A stretch of 64,000 nucleotides of DNA from an uncultured Veillonella sp. (GTDB taxonomy: Bacteria; Bacillota; Negativicutes; Veillonellales; Veillonellaceae). The notes beneath the pieces are model-generated. The model saw only the letters and a list, made by a program, of their open reading frames with translations, did no database searches and was not told the origin of the DNA. Location of the stretch: assembly GCA_900538355.1 (NCBI GenBank), contig UPXS01000008.1:1-64000 (forward strand). The letters run 5' to 3'. Both the position numbers and the translations under genes were made by a program. Below are positions 1-10,030 of this stretch, in pieces (position 1 is the first letter of the stretch; each line of letters starts with the position of its first letter).

Positions 1-192
1 TCATTCCCAAAAAGTAGCTTAATTATATCTGTCCAACAAAATGGGTGCAGATCATGAAGGGAGGTCTTTTGTATAAGTTTTTATAGGTCTGATAGTTTGT
101 GTTCTATTTCTTAAGCGAGGTCATGCTCAAGAATGTCATTTGTATGTTCTGAAAGTTTGATCTATAGTATTTCCATAATGGAAGTACGAAAA

Positions 193-1464
193 TTATGCTT
201 TATCCAAAGCTTGTGCCAAGTCTTCGATGATGTCATCGATATTTTCAAGGCCGATGGATACACGGATCATATCTGGTGTTACGCCAGCAGATTTTTGTTG
301 TTCTTCATTAAGTTGTGCATGTGTTGTAGATGCAGGATGAATAACAAGAGATTTAGCATCTGCTACGTTAGCGAGGTTGGAGAAGATTTCCAAGGAATCA
401 ACAAGTTTAATACCCGCTTCTTTACCACCTTTTACGCCGAATGTAAATACAGCACCAACCCCTTTAGGGAAGTATTTATCAGCTAAGGCTTTATATTTGC
501 TGTCTTCTAATTCTGGATAGCTTACCCATGCTACTTTAGGATGTTTAGTCAAGAAGTCTACTACTTTACGAGCATTTTCTACGTGACGTTCTACGCGCAA
601 GGACAATGTTTCAACGCCTTGCAAGATTTGCCATGCAGCAAGTGGTGTAATGCATGCGCCTGTATCACGAAGCAATTGAGCCCGAATTTTTACAGTGAAT
701 GGAATTGGCAAATCACCAAATACTAAACCGTTATAGTGTTCATCACCTTCGGAGAAGCCAGGGTATTTACCAGAACCTTTATAATCAAATTTACCGGATT
801 CTACTACTACACCTGCCAATGTTGTACCGTGACCACCAAGATATTTAGTAGCGGAATGAACAACTACGTCAGCACCATGTTCTAATGGACGGAACAAGTA
901 TGGGGATGCAAATGTGTTATCTACGATCAAGATGATATTGTGTTTGTGTGCAATATCAGCTACAGCTTGTACATCAATAAGGTTGATGCCTGGGTTACCG
1001 ATGGACTCGATGTAAACAGCTTTAGTATTGTCATCAATAGCTGCTTCGAATTCTTCTAAATTATCAGGATTTACGAATTTAGTTTCAATGCCCAAACGTG
1101 GCAATGTTGCTGTGAACAAGTTATAAGTACCACCGTATAATGTGGAGGCAGCAACGATGTTATCACCAGCGCTTGCTACGTTCAAGATAGAGTATGTAAT
1201 CGCTGCAGAACCAGATGCTACAGCGATACCACCTGCACCACCTTCAAGTTCTGCTACACGTGCATCCAATACATCTGTAGTAGGATTGCCAAGGCGAGAG
1301 TAAATACCACCAGGATTAGTTAATGCAAAACGACCTGCTGCTTCTTCGGCATCTTTAAATACGAAAGATGTAGTTTGGTAAATAGGTACTGCACGAGAAC
1401 CTGTTGGATCTACTGTATGACCCGCATGTAATTGTAATGTTTCAAATCTATATTGTTTGCTCAT
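193..1464 (-). CDS. metY: O-acetylhomoserine aminocarboxypropyltransferase (sulfhydrylase)
   Basis: A PLP enzyme of the Cys/Met metabolism family, 423 residues. It makes homocysteine from O-acetylhomoserine and sulfide in the cytoplasm. The PLP lysine lies in the motif [11 protein letters not shown], and the N-terminal [10 protein letters not shown] block is typical. The length (about 420-430) and the long insert between the lysine motif and the C-terminal domain fit MetY better than MetB or MetC, which are near 380. The ATG follows AAAGGAG by 8 nt. It is separated from the metA operon by a terminator, so it probably has its own promoter. MetA in this window carries the acetyl-type residue, which agrees with an O-acetylhomoserine substrate. 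Confidence 0.93.
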   Translation of the reverse strand: MSKQYRFETLQLHAGHTVDPTGSRAVPIYQTTSFVFKDAEEAAGRFALTNPGGIYSRLGNPTTDVLDARVAELEGGAGGIAVASGSAAITYSILNVASAGDNIVAASTLYGGTYNLFTATLPRLGIETKFVNPDNLEEFEAAIDDNTKAVYIESIGNPGINLIDVQAVADIAHKHNIILIVDNTFASPYLFRPLEHGADVVVHSATKYLGGHGTTLAGVVVESGKFDYKGSGKYPGFSEGDEHYNGLVFGDLPIPFTVKIRAQLLRDTGACITPLAAWQILQGVETLSLRVERHVENARKVVDFLTKHPKVAWVSYPELEDSKYKALADKYFPKGVGAVFTFGVKGGKEAGIKLVDSLEIFSNLANVADAKSLVIHPASTTHAQLNEEQQKSAGVTPDMIRVSIGLENIDDIIEDLAQALDKA

Positions 1465-1663
1465 TATAACAACTCCTTTATATTAACTGTGAATTGAGTT
1501 CATTCTTTATACCTAGTATACTACTATGTTTTAAAAATTATGTCTACTATTAATTTATGCAGTTAGCCATAACTTAAAGCTATACCAAACATGTATTTAC
1601 TCATAAAATACCCATCCAAAAGGTACCAATTACAGCTATATGCAGCTCATACACACAAAAAAG

Positions 1664-1721
1664 CCCCTAATTACTTCTCTAACACCATCTCACTATAGAG
1701 ACCGTTAAAAGTAATTAGGGG
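1664..1721 (-). terminator. Intrinsic terminator after metA
   Basis: The inverted repeat CCCCTAATTACTT / AAGTAATTAGGGG encloses a loop of about 32 nt and is followed on the minus strand by a run of six T. It lies just downstream of the metA stop. Confidence 0.75.
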
Positions 1722-1740
1722 TATTTCTACTGAACATAAT

Positions 1741-2700
1741 TTAGATATAAGCACCTAAGTTTTTATCACGTTCAAATTTCATTTTTTGGATTTGTTCAAT
1801 GATGTATGGTGTTTCTTGGTATACATAGTAGTTTAACCAATTTGTAAACAACAATGTACTTACAGAACGCCAACGTACAACAGGACGTTGTTTAGGATCA
1901 TCATCTGGGAAATAGTTTTCAGGAACTGCAATATCCATCCCCTTCTTGATGTCTCGTACGTATTCACGATTGAGTGTATCCCAATCGTATTCAGCATGAC
2001 CGAATACAAAGATATGTTTATTATCTAAGCTACGAACGATAGCGGCACCTGTTGGTTCAGAACCTGCCAACAATTCTAAGTTGCGATTTTCCTTAATTTG
2101 TTCTAAGGAAACGGTAGTATGACGGGAGTGTGGCATCCAGAATTTTTCATCAAAGCCACGCAAGAGCACTGGTCGATCGTTATAGATATCATGTTCATAT
2201 ACACCAAACAGCTTTTCATCCATAACGGATTTATTAATGCCGAAATGATGATATAAACCAGCCTGAGCACCCCAACAGATATAGAACGTAGAGTATACAT
2301 GCTCTTCGCCCCAGTCCATAATTTCTACCAATTCAGACCAATAGTCAACCTCTTCAAAGGGCATCAACTCTACAGGAGCACCTGTAATAATCATGCCATC
2401 AAAGAACTCGTCCTTCACCTCATCAAAGGTACGGTAGAAGGTATCTAAATATTGCTCGTCCGTATTTTTAGCCTTGCGAGATGCGGTATGTAAAAGAGTT
2501 AAATTAACTTGTAACGGGCTATTACTAAGAGCTCGCAAGATTTGAGTTTCTGTAACTTCTTTAGTAGGCATCAAATTGACTAGCAATATTTGCAAAGGTC
2601 GGATTTGTTGAGTCTCCGCCCGTTCTGTATCCATAACGAAAATGTTCTCTTGAGCTAATTTCGTAATGGCCGGTAAATTTTTTATTACTTTAATAGGCAT
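1741..2700 (-). CDS. metA: Homoserine O-acetyltransferase (MetA/HTS family)
   Basis: Acylates homoserine, the first committed step of methionine synthesis. The protein is 319 residues when started at MPIKVIKNLP; AGGTGAT precedes this ATG, and the six extra residues of the longer frame have no ribosome site. The nucleophile is Cys142 in FYICWGAQAG, and the downstream HAEYD motif supplies the His and Glu. Residue 111 is Glu (ITGAPVE), not the Gly of E. coli (GAPLG). In this family Glu111 is known to favour acetyl-CoA and Gly succinyl-CoA, so an acetyltransferase is inferred. It is the last gene of a three-gene operon and ends at a terminator. Confidence 0.93.
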   Translation of the reverse strand: MPIKVIKNLPAITKLAQENIFVMDTERAETQQIRPLQILLVNLMPTKEVTETQILRALSNSPLQVNLTLLHTASRKAKNTDEQYLDTFYRTFDEVKDEFFDGMIITGAPVELMPFEEVDYWSELVEIMDWGEEHVYSTFYICWGAQAGLYHHFGINKSVMDEKLFGVYEHDIYNDRPVLLRGFDEKFWMPHSRHTTVSLEQIKENRNLELLAGSEPTGAAIVRSLDNKHIFVFGHAEYDWDTLNREYVRDIKKGMDIAVPENYFPDDDPKQRPVVRWRSVSTLLFTNWLNYYVYQETPYIIEQIQKMKFERDKNLGAYI

Positions 2701-2761
2701 ACTATCACCTCTACACACTAAACAATTTGATAACCTAATCTAAACATTCTAACCAATAGTA

Positions 2762-3946
2762 TTAAAAGCCTCTAGCCTCGTAGGCACGACGCCACGCTTC
2801 AAGACCTTCTTCTAATGTTTTACGAGGACATGCTACATTGATGCGCTCAAAGTCTTCCCCATCAACGCCAAACATGGAACCTGTATCTAACCACAACTTA
2901 GCTTCATTAATAATCCATTCATCGCGTTCCTTAGGGCTTAATGGCAACTTAGAGCAATCCAGCCACATAAGATATGTCCCTTCCGGACGATATACGTGGA
3001 TTTTCGGCATATATTTTGCTACATAATCAATGGTGAACTGAATATTATCTTGAATATATTCTTTTAACTCGTCGAGCCAAGGTGCACCCACTTTATAGGC
3101 CCCTTCGCAACCAACAATGCCCATCGTATTTAACTGACTATAACCAGCGCGGTCAATTTCTTTGATAAAACGACGACGTAAGGAATCATTAGGAATGAAA
3201 ATATTACTTACTTGTAAGCCTGCAATATTGAAAGTCTTACTAGGCGCTGTACATACGATACAATGTTCTGCGTAGCTTTCACCAAGATCAGCAAAGACCT
3301 TGTGCGTATGACCTTTCCAAACAAAGTCAGCATGAATTTCGTCACTCACGATGAGTACGTTATGTTTAATACAAATGTCGCCAAGACGTCTTAACTCATC
3401 CTCAGTCCACACGCGGCCTACAGGATTATGCGGATTGCACAAGAGGAATAATGTTACATTTTCCTCCACGATAGCGCGCTCGATACCTTCAAAATCGATG
3501 GTATATTTGTCTTCCCCTTTAATTAATGGCACATTGATAAGACGACGGTCATTGTCATCGATAACCATACTAAATGGATAGTATACCGGTTGATTGATGA
3601 GTACGCCTTCCCCTTCATTGGTGAAAGCGTGAACCGCCATAGCCAAAGCAAAGACGATACCAGGTGTTTTAACGAGCCATTTTTGTTCTGGTGTCCAGTT
3701 AAAGCGCGTAGTGAACCAATTTTTCAACACTTTAAAGTATTCATCATCGGATTCTGTATAGCCAAATACACCATGGTTTACGCGGTCCAACAAGATTTGC
3801 TTCAACTCAGGTGGCACCTCAAAGTCCATATCTGCTACCCAGAATGGCAATACGTCCGCTGGTTTACCGCGCTTCACAGCAAAATCGTATTTCAAAGATT
3901 TTGTGTGAGTTCTATCTAAAATTTGATCAAAATTATATTGTCCCAT
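2762..3946 (-). CDS. malY: MalY/PatB family cystathionine beta-lyase (aminotransferase fold)
   Basis: A class I/II aminotransferase-fold PLP protein of 394 residues. Family members act as C-S beta-lyases, making homocysteine from cystathionine or H2S from cysteine. Family marks are LPFWVADMDFEVPPEL near the N-terminus, NPHNPVGRVW, SDEIHADF and the PLP lysine in SKTFNIAGLQ. The start chosen has AAAGGAGT 5 nt upstream; the 14-residue upstream extension runs into the previous gene and lacks a site. It sits 10 bp after the MetB/MetC-type gene and 61 bp before metA, so it is part of the same operon. The precise substrate cannot be read from sequence. Confidence 0.88.
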   Translation of the reverse strand: MGQYNFDQILDRTHTKSLKYDFAVKRGKPADVLPFWVADMDFEVPPELKQILLDRVNHGVFGYTESDDEYFKVLKNWFTTRFNWTPEQKWLVKTPGIVFALAMAVHAFTNEGEGVLINQPVYYPFSMVIDDNDRRLINVPLIKGEDKYTIDFEGIERAIVEENVTLFLLCNPHNPVGRVWTEDELRRLGDICIKHNVLIVSDEIHADFVWKGHTHKVFADLGESYAEHCIVCTAPSKTFNIAGLQVSNIFIPNDSLRRRFIKEIDRAGYSQLNTMGIVGCEGAYKVGAPWLDELKEYIQDNIQFTIDYVAKYMPKIHVYRPEGTYLMWLDCSKLPLSPKERDEWIINEAKLWLDTGSMFGVDGEDFERINVACPRKTLEEGLEAWRRAYEARGF

Positions 3947-3956
3947 AGGAACTCCT

Positions 3957-5090
3957 TTATTTATTGAAGGCTTGTTCCAAGTCTGCAATCAAGTCTTCTG
4001 TGTCTTCGATACCTACAGATAAGCGCAATAAACGACGTGTAATACCTTTACGCTCTGCATCTTCCGGTTTTAAATCCGGATGAGTTTGTGTTACAGGATA
4101 TGTTAATAAAGACTCTGTACCACCAAGACTTTCAGCGAATTGAATAAGTTTAACACCTTCTAGGATTTGTTTAGCCGTTTCTTCGCTATCTACTTCGAAG
4201 GATAACATACCGCCAAAGCCTGTAGTTTGAGCTTTATTGATTTCATAACCTGGATGTTCAGGAAGGCCTGGGAACAACACTTTTGTAACTTTAGGTTGTT
4301 TTTTAAGCCATTCAGCAAGAGCAATGGCATTCTTTTGGTGTTGTTCCATGCGAAGTGCCAATGTTTTAACACCGCGGATAACGAGCCAGCTATCCATAGC
4401 AGATAAGCAAGCACCTACCGTTTTATAAGTTAAGCGCAATTTAGCAGCTAATTCATCATCATTTACAATGGTGAAACCAGAAATAACGTCATGATGACCA
4501 CCGATGAATTTAGTACCGCTATGAACAACGATATCAGCACCTAAATTCAATGGTTTTTGGAAATAAGGGCTTAAGAATGTATTGTCGATAATGACTAGTG
4601 CATTGCGGTCATGAGCTAAGGCACACAAGGCACGAATATCAGTAATTTCCATCATCGGATTTGTTGGGGTTTCAATATAAACAGCCTTTGTATTTGGTTT
4701 GAAAGCTGCTTTCACCGCATCAAGATCGGATGTACCAACATAGGTGAACTCAATGCCGTTTTGTTCGTAAATATTTGTGAACATACGGATAGAACCACCG
4801 TACAAATCATCACCTAAAATGATGTGATCCCCAGGGGAGAATAGATGGAATACAGCGTCCACTGCGGCCATGCCAGAAGAGAATGCCAATGCATCCTTAC
4901 CATCTTCAAGACCTGCTATCAATTGTTCCAAACGATCCCGTGTTGGATTAGACTCACGTGTATATTGATATCCTGTTGTATCACCCAACTTTGGATGGGA
5001 AAATGTACTAGACATATAAATTGCAGGGGAAATTGCACCAGTGCTATCTGGTTTACCGCTGCCATGAACGCATTTTGTATTAAATTTCAT
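3957..5090 (-). CDS. Trans-sulfuration PLP enzyme (cystathionine gamma-synthase/lyase type)
   Basis: A Cys/Met metabolism PLP enzyme of 377 residues, the length of MetB, MetC and MccB. It shows YTRESNPTRDRLE, the SSGMAA turn, IDNTFLSPY and the PLP lysine in HSGTKFIGGHHD. These motifs do not separate cystathionine gamma-synthase from gamma- or beta-lyase activity. It heads an operon with malY and metA. Two ATGs lie 9 nt apart; the inner one (MKFNTKC) is 9 nt from GGAG and is preferred over the outer (MNGMKF, end 5099), which is only 4 nt away. Confidence 0.87.
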   Translation of the reverse strand: MKFNTKCVHGSGKPDSTGAISPAIYMSSTFSHPKLGDTTGYQYTRESNPTRDRLEQLIAGLEDGKDALAFSSGMAAVDAVFHLFSPGDHIILGDDLYGGSIRMFTNIYEQNGIEFTYVGTSDLDAVKAAFKPNTKAVYIETPTNPMMEITDIRALCALAHDRNALVIIDNTFLSPYFQKPLNLGADIVVHSGTKFIGGHHDVISGFTIVNDDELAAKLRLTYKTVGACLSAMDSWLVIRGVKTLALRMEQHQKNAIALAEWLKKQPKVTKVLFPGLPEHPGYEINKAQTTGFGGMLSFEVDSEETAKQILEGVKLIQFAESLGGTESLLTYPVTQTHPDLKPEDAERKGITRRLLRLSVGIEDTEDLIADLEQAFNK

Positions 5091-5163
5091 TCCATTCAAC
5101 TCCTCATATTTGTATACAATATATTAATTATAAAAGTAGACAATGATTAAGGTCAACAAAAAT

Positions 5164-5188
5164 GGGCACTCATACGCCATGAGTGCCC
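5164..5188 (-). terminator. Intrinsic terminator after the ECF-S-like gene
   Basis: A perfect 10-bp stem (GGGCACTCAT / ATGAGTGCCC) with a 5-nt loop, followed by ATTTTTG on the minus strand. Confidence 0.75.
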
Positions 5189-5242
5189 CTAAAAAGTCAT
5201 ATCTATTTTGAATGGCTTGCCATAACCTCAGGTTAAGTTAGC

Positions 5243-5746
5243 CTAATTTTTTGTACGTTTTGTAATAAGCAACGCCAAGATAATGCCTAAAGAAGATGTT
5301 ACTAGCTGTGGCCAACTAGACACAAATAACATAGTATTTACAATCTTCGGTGGAAATTGGAATAGAGAAAAGAACAAAGAATATCCACCAAACAAAACGC
5401 CTGCTTTCACTAAAGCCGCCACAATGATAAGCAATGCCTTTGGTTTATGTTGTAACCAGTATGCTACGAATACATAGGCGGTCGTACCAAGAGCGGTAAT
5501 TAAAATAAACGGTGGCAACGGCAACATACCTTGTAAATGCGCTACTACAGGCGCAATCCAAGCAATGACAAGACCATTTTTCCAACCATAGCGCCACGTC
5601 GCTAATACAAACGTAGCAGATGTAATAGAACCGATGAGGAACATACTCACCTGATTCGGAATAAATGGGAAAATGAGACGCAAGCTTTGCGCCAACAAGG
5701 CTACGGCCAATAATAGGCCTGTGCCCGTAATAGACTTGGTAGACAT
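5243..5746 (-). CDS. Small integral membrane protein, ECF transporter S-component-like
   Basis: A 167-residue protein with about five or six hydrophobic segments and a short basic C-terminal end (TKRTKN). Size, topology and the N-terminal GTGLLLAVALLAQSLR stretch resemble the substrate-binding (S) subunits of energy-coupling factor vitamin importers, but no substrate signature is recognised and no EcfA/EcfT genes are adjacent. It follows the PACE gene by 60 bp in the same direction and ends at its own terminator. The ECF-S label is an inference from shape; an unrelated small membrane protein is possible. Confidence 0.55.
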   Translation of the reverse strand: MSTKSITGTGLLLAVALLAQSLRLIFPFIPNQVSMFLIGSITSATFVLATWRYGWKNGLVIAWIAPVVAHLQGMLPLPPFILITALGTTAYVFVAYWLQHKPKALLIIVAALVKAGVLFGGYSLFFSLFQFPPKIVNTMLFVSSWPQLVTSSLGIILALLITKRTKN

Positions 5747-5806
5747 AAGAACCTCCTACTATACGATATAGATTTTACAAGAGGTACTTACCTCACATAT
5801 TTAAAA

Positions 5807-6211
5807 CTAAGCTTTTACAAAAAATAAGCGTACTCGATCATATACCCAATTATAAATATAGGTATAACCCAAGATAGCCAATGTCATCGTTATATCAGTC
5901 ATAAAGGCCATCCAAAAAGTCATCTGCATCATGTACATGATGATCGGTACCGTTGCAAGCATAAATAGACCTTCAAACAATACGGCATGAATCGTACGGA
6001 TTACAGGTCCGCGCTCTAATCGATCACCTGGTACTAGTTTATCAAAAATCCAGTTAAACACAAAATTCCAAACCATAGCCAGCAAGGAAAAAATAACCAT
6101 CAATACAAAGGGCTGTCCATCATGCGGAACAAACAACATCACCAAACAACCGATTAAAATACAACCAATCTCATACAAAATCGACTGTACCACACGCTCT
6201 GAAGCAGACAT
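5807..6211 (-). CDS. PACE family (AceI-like) efflux protein
   Basis: A 134-residue four-helix membrane protein made of two repeated bacterial transmembrane pair units: MVWNFVFNWIFD in the first half and ILGYTYIYNWVYDRV in the second, with RTIHAVLFEG between them. PACE proteins are proton-coupled drug exporters; AceI of Acinetobacter exports chlorhexidine. The start is the second in-frame ATG, 8 nt after GGAGG; the upstream ATG lies inside that ribosome site. The natural substrate is not known; short-chain diamines have been proposed for the family. Confidence 0.8.
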   Translation of the reverse strand: MSASERVVQSILYEIGCILIGCLVMLFVPHDGQPFVLMVIFSLLAMVWNFVFNWIFDKLVPGDRLERGPVIRTIHAVLFEGLFMLATVPIIMYMMQMTFWMAFMTDITMTLAILGYTYIYNWVYDRVRLFFVKA

Positions 6212-6297
6212 AATAAACACCTCCATCAGAAACTAGACAAGAAATTTTCTATCACTCTACTATTATATTTATTTTTTTAGAATTGTCGAGTTTTGTG

Positions 6298-6427
6298 GAG
6301 TATTGCCATTTCAGGATAAAAAAAGCCGCATTGTATCTACTAAGCGATTTGCCCCTCGAAGTGAGTTATGCCATTTTATGATAGAAAAAGCCGCCATATG
6401 CCTGTCCAGCGACTTGCTCCTCGAAGT
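6298..6427. repeat. Two tandem copies of a 65-bp repeat
   Basis: Unit 1 (6298-6362) and unit 2 (6363-6427) both begin GAG(T)TATGCCATTT and end CTCGAAGTG. A third copy starts at 6428 and runs into the large hairpin at the dicarboxylate transporter 3' end. The units are copies of the left arm of that hairpin (GCCATTT, then AAAGCCGC). Unit 1 is closer to the third copy than unit 2. No gene is seen in the 313 bp between the PACE gene and the transporter stop. Confidence 0.75.
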
Positions 6428-6546
6428 GAGTATTGCCATTTCAGGATAAAAAGAAGCCGCATTGTATCTTCTAAGCGACTTGCGTCAGAATGGAGCGCAA
6501 GGAGATACAATGCGGCGGAGCACTTTATCCTAAAAGTGGCATTACG
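6428..6546 (-). terminator. Large hairpin overlapping the DASS transporter 3' end
   Basis: The inner stem GCCGCATTGTATCT / AGATACAATGCGGC is perfect. The outer arms pair GCCATTTCAGGATAAA with TTTATCCTAAAAGTGGC, and the right outer arm is the last codons of the transporter gene. The loop holds GCGACTT-N9-TGGAGCG (6475-6497), a core shared with hairpins near 37.5 and 37.8 kb. It probably ends transcription of the transporter. Confidence 0.65.
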
Positions 6547-7991
6547 AACTCAATCCATGGAATCCCCACCACGATAAAGATTGCGAGGTAGATAATCCCA
6601 AAGATAGCCCCTAATTTCCAGAATTCAGGACCTTTGTTGTAGCCACTAGCAAACCAGATTGGACTGTGACCTGTACCATATGGTGTAAGGATACCCATAA
6701 TACCCATTGGTACTAAAAGAATTAACATAACTTGAGCTGGATCAACACCAGGAATTTGAAGAATTAAAGTAGCAAACAAACCTACCATAGCTGTTACATA
6801 AGCAGTGCCGGAAGCAAAGAAGTAACGAAGCAAGCAGAATGCTAGCAACAAACCAAGAACTGCCATTGTAGGATCTAAAGAAACTAAAGAACCACCTGCA
6901 GATTTAGCAAGCCATTCTAAGAAGCCTACGTTTTTAAGGCCAGAAGCCATAGGCACGAGTGTAGCGAACCAAGTCAAAACGTTCCATGCTGGTTTGTTAG
7001 CAAGGAAGTCTTGCCATGTCATAATCTTAGTAAAAATCATCAAGATAATAACAATTAAAGCCGTTGTAGTTGGGTTGACTTTGAATGTAGAAGCACCAAT
7101 CCATAGTACAAGAGCCAATACAGAAATCAAGGCCATGAAGATTTCACTGCGTGTCATGGAACCTAATTTCTTGTATTCATCTTTTGCCCATGCTGCAATT
7201 TCAGGGGAACCTTTTACCTCTGGTTTGCAGAATACATACGTTAACAACGGAGTGATGATAAACAAGATGAGACCTACTGGCAAGAATGCAAGGAACCATG
7301 TGCCCCAGTTAGCTGCTACGATACCAGATTTAGCAGACAATTCTAGAGCCAATGGGTTTGGCGCTGCACCAGTCAAGAAAATAGAGCTAGATACACATGT
7401 AGTTGCCAATGCTACCCAGTTCAAATAAGAACCAATTTTACGAGGGTTCTTATCTGGATAGGAATCGAACATTGGACAAATACTAGATACGATTGGATAG
7501 ATCGTACCACCGGAACGAGCCGCATTACTTGGAATGAATGGAGCCAACACAAGGTCAGTAATAGCAATGGCATAACCAAGACCTAAAGAGGACTTACCGA
7601 GCTTTGCTACCAAGAACAATGCAATACGACGGCCAAGACCAGAGTTTTCATAGCCAATACCAATCATGAAGGCTGCAAAAATCAACCATACGATGGCATT
7701 AGAGAAACCACTGAGACCCCAGCTGATAGCTTGTGCATCAGTAATCGCCTTTGCTACACCCGTTGCTTTATCTACAACAGGGGCAGGGCCTACTTTAAAC
7801 AACATAGATACGGTAACTGCAATGATACCGATGAAAGCTGGTGGCATTGGTTCTAAAATCAAACCTACCACGAGGCCAGCGAAAATACTTACATAAATCC
7901 AAGAATTTGCGCTAAGACCTTCAGGAGCACCGATGAGCCATACAAGAATAGCTACTACAAGCGGTGCGAATAATTTCCAATTCAACTTCAT
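6525..7991 (-). CDS. DASS family sodium-coupled dicarboxylate/anion symporter
   Basis: A 488-residue polytopic inner-membrane carrier of the divalent anion:Na+ symporter family (CitT, SdcS, 2-oxoglutarate/malate translocator). It has 11-13 hydrophobic segments and the family blocks PSNAARSGGTIYPI and TGHSPIWFASGY. The two halves show the SNAA / TG(A)APNPLALE pattern of DASS proteins. The ATG follows AAGGAG. A malate, succinate or tartrate substrate would suit an organism fermenting organic acids, but specificity cannot be read from sequence. Its 3' end forms part of a large hairpin. Confidence 0.87.
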   Translation of the reverse strand: MKLNWKLFAPLVVAILVWLIGAPEGLSANSWIYVSIFAGLVVGLILEPMPPAFIGIIAVTVSMLFKVGPAPVVDKATGVAKAITDAQAISWGLSGFSNAIVWLIFAAFMIGIGYENSGLGRRIALFLVAKLGKSSLGLGYAIAITDLVLAPFIPSNAARSGGTIYPIVSSICPMFDSYPDKNPRKIGSYLNWVALATTCVSSSIFLTGAAPNPLALELSAKSGIVAANWGTWFLAFLPVGLILFIITPLLTYVFCKPEVKGSPEIAAWAKDEYKKLGSMTRSEIFMALISVLALVLWIGASTFKVNPTTTALIVIILMIFTKIMTWQDFLANKPAWNVLTWFATLVPMASGLKNVGFLEWLAKSAGGSLVSLDPTMAVLGLLLAFCLLRYFFASGTAYVTAMVGLFATLILQIPGVDPAQVMLILLVPMGIMGILTPYGTGHSPIWFASGYNKGPEFWKLGAIFGIIYLAIFIVVGIPWIEFVMPLLG

Positions 7992-8212
7992 TAGAAACTC
8001 TCCTTACTACTTCAAAACAAAAAATTGCAAAAAAATGCTTATCTAGTATATCAAAATTTTTAATATCAGTACATAACTTAAAACATAACAGTTATTAATA
8101 GATACTAAACTTTTTATAATAGTTTTTATTAAACTAGTCGTTTTTAATTTTATGCAATATAATATAAATATCGAAAATTATTAATTTAATACAATTTACT
8201 AAAAGGATTTAA

Positions 8213-10030
8213 ATGAAACCATTTACACATTACATAAAACCGCTATGGTTTCCTGCCATTATCGTATCGATCCTTTCGTTACTCACTGTGGCAGGCACAT
8301 TATATATACCAACGCTAACGGCATCTATCATCAATGATGGCGTACTCCGTGGCGATTTAGAAATGATCACTAACTCTAGCATGAACATGCTTGTTGTGGC
8401 GCTACTAACTGTATTATCCGCAATCTTAGGTGTTGCCATGAGCGCTCACATTTCTGCCTCTATGGGCAAGGAACTGCGCAAAGATTTGGTAAAAGCCTTA
8501 CAATACTTCTCCCTTCGAGACTTCACGCACTTCGGTACTGGCACCATATTGATGCGCACAAGCCGAGATGTAGAGAAAATTCAATCCGTCCTCGGAGAAG
8601 GATTAAATATGATTCTCCCGATGCCCCTCATGATTTGTGTTGGTCTAGGACTTACCTTCTACAAAAGCTGGCAACTAGGCCTCGTAATTCTCGCCGTTAT
8701 GGCTTGTATGATACTTACCATTATCTTTATTGAAAGCCGAGCCTTACCACTGATTAAGGCGATGCAACTTAAATTAGATGATATTACAGATTTAGTTCGA
8801 GATCACATCGTTGGTATGCCAGTAATCAGAGCTTTCAACAGAAGAACCTATGAAAACGAAAAAGAAATTAGTATTTTTACAGAAACAGCCCAACTCAATA
8901 AGCGGTTGCGCCAAACCTTTGCCATCGGTTTACCGACCATATTAATTCTATTTAATATGAGTACTGTCGCTATTCTTTGGGTCGGTGGCTATAACGTCAG
9001 TCTAGGTTCTCTACAAGTAGGTGACATCATTGCCGTTATCGAGTACGCCAATCTAATTCTCTTGAGCATGCTCATGGCCATATTCATCATCATCGACATT
9101 CCAGAAGCCAGCGTATGCTACACCCGTATTCGCGAGTTGTTAGAACACGAAAACACAGATACATTCCCTAAACCATATAATGACAATATTACCTCTTCAA
9201 ATTCTCCATCTGCAAGGCATGACACTCCCCCAGAACAGAACCAAAACCTTGTGGAAAATCCAACAGCAACAGATAGTACACCACTTTTAGAGTTCCGCAA
9301 TGTTACGTTCCGTTACGATAATGCGGAGTCGCCTGCGCTAGAGAACATCTCCTTTACCATCCACCACGGCGAAACCTTAGCCATTATGGGCGATATTGGA
9401 TCTGGTAAAAGTACAATCACTAACCTCATTCCTCGCCTCTTCTCTATCGAGTCTGGAGACATTTTATTTGAGGGAAAGTCCATCTATGAATGGAATGTGG
9501 ATGAGTTACGCGCCCGCATTGGCTATGTGCCACAACGAGCTTACTTATTCACCGGCACTATAGACATGAATGTGCGATATGGTGCAGCACCAAATCAAGA
9601 AATTACCACTCAGGATGTAGAAAATGCATGTCGCCTTTCTAGAGCAGACGAATTTATCAATCGCCTTGAAGGTGGTTACCAATATATGGTTGCTCAAGGT
9701 GGTACTAATCTATCAGGAGGCCAGCGTCAACGCCTAGCCATGGCGAGAGCTCTTGTGCGCAAACCAGATTTATTCATATTCGACGATAGCTTCTCCGCTC
9801 TCGACGGCACTACAGAACGTGCTGTTCGTACAGCATTGCACGAGGAGTTACAAAAGGATAACCGCCCTGCCCTTATTTCCGTAGAGCAAAAGGTAAGTGC
9901 TGCTAAAAAAGCAGACCATATCTTAATCATCAACCGTGGTCAAGTTGCAGGGTATGGCACTCACAACGAATTAGCAGTAACCTCTACAGTATATAAACAG
10001 ATTTTAGCGTCTCAGGAGGTGACAGCATGA
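8213..10030 (+). CDS. ABC exporter half-transporter, subunit 1 (permease-ATPase fusion)
   Basis: A 605-residue half-transporter with an N-terminal six-helix type I exporter domain (about 1-320) and a C-terminal ATPase domain (about 360-600). Walker A is GDIGSGKST, the signature is LSGGQRQR and Walker B is DLFIFDDSFSALD. The residue after Walker B is Asp-Ser, not Glu, so this subunit probably carries the degenerate catalytic site seen in heterodimeric exporters of the LmrCD/BmrCD type. A Ser/Asn/Pro-rich linker of about 40 residues joins the domains. It overlaps the next gene by 4 bp (ATGA), so the two subunits were evidently co-translated. Substrate unknown; peptides or drugs are likely. Confidence 0.88.
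   Translation: MKPFTHYIKPLWFPAIIVSILSLLTVAGTLYIPTLTASIINDGVLRGDLEMITNSSMNMLVVALLTVLSAILGVAMSAHISASMGKELRKDLVKALQYFSLRDFTHFGTGTILMRTSRDVEKIQSVLGEGLNMILPMPLMICVGLGLTFYKSWQLGLVILAVMACMILTIIFIESRALPLIKAMQLKLDDITDLVRDHIVGMPVIRAFNRRTYENEKEISIFTETAQLNKRLRQTFAIGLPTILILFNMSTVAILWVGGYNVSLGSLQVGDIIAVIEYANLILLSMLMAIFIIIDIPEASVCYTRIRELLEHENTDTFPKPYNDNITSSNSPSARHDTPPEQNQNLVENPTATDSTPLLEFRNVTFRYDNAESPALENISFTIHHGETLAIMGDIGSGKSTITNLIPRLFSIESGDILFEGKSIYEWNVDELRARIGYVPQRAYLFTGTIDMNVRYGAAPNQEITTQDVENACRLSRADEFINRLEGGYQYMVAQGGTNLSGGQRQRLAMARALVRKPDLFIFDDSFSALDGTTERAVRTALHEELQKDNRPALISVEQKVSAAKKADHILIINRGQVAGYGTHNELAVTSTVYKQILASQEVTA

Noticed and set aside
1..192. Possible gene end at the window start
   Set aside because: No frame with homology or a ribosome site was recognised, and no clear terminator for metY either; left unassigned.
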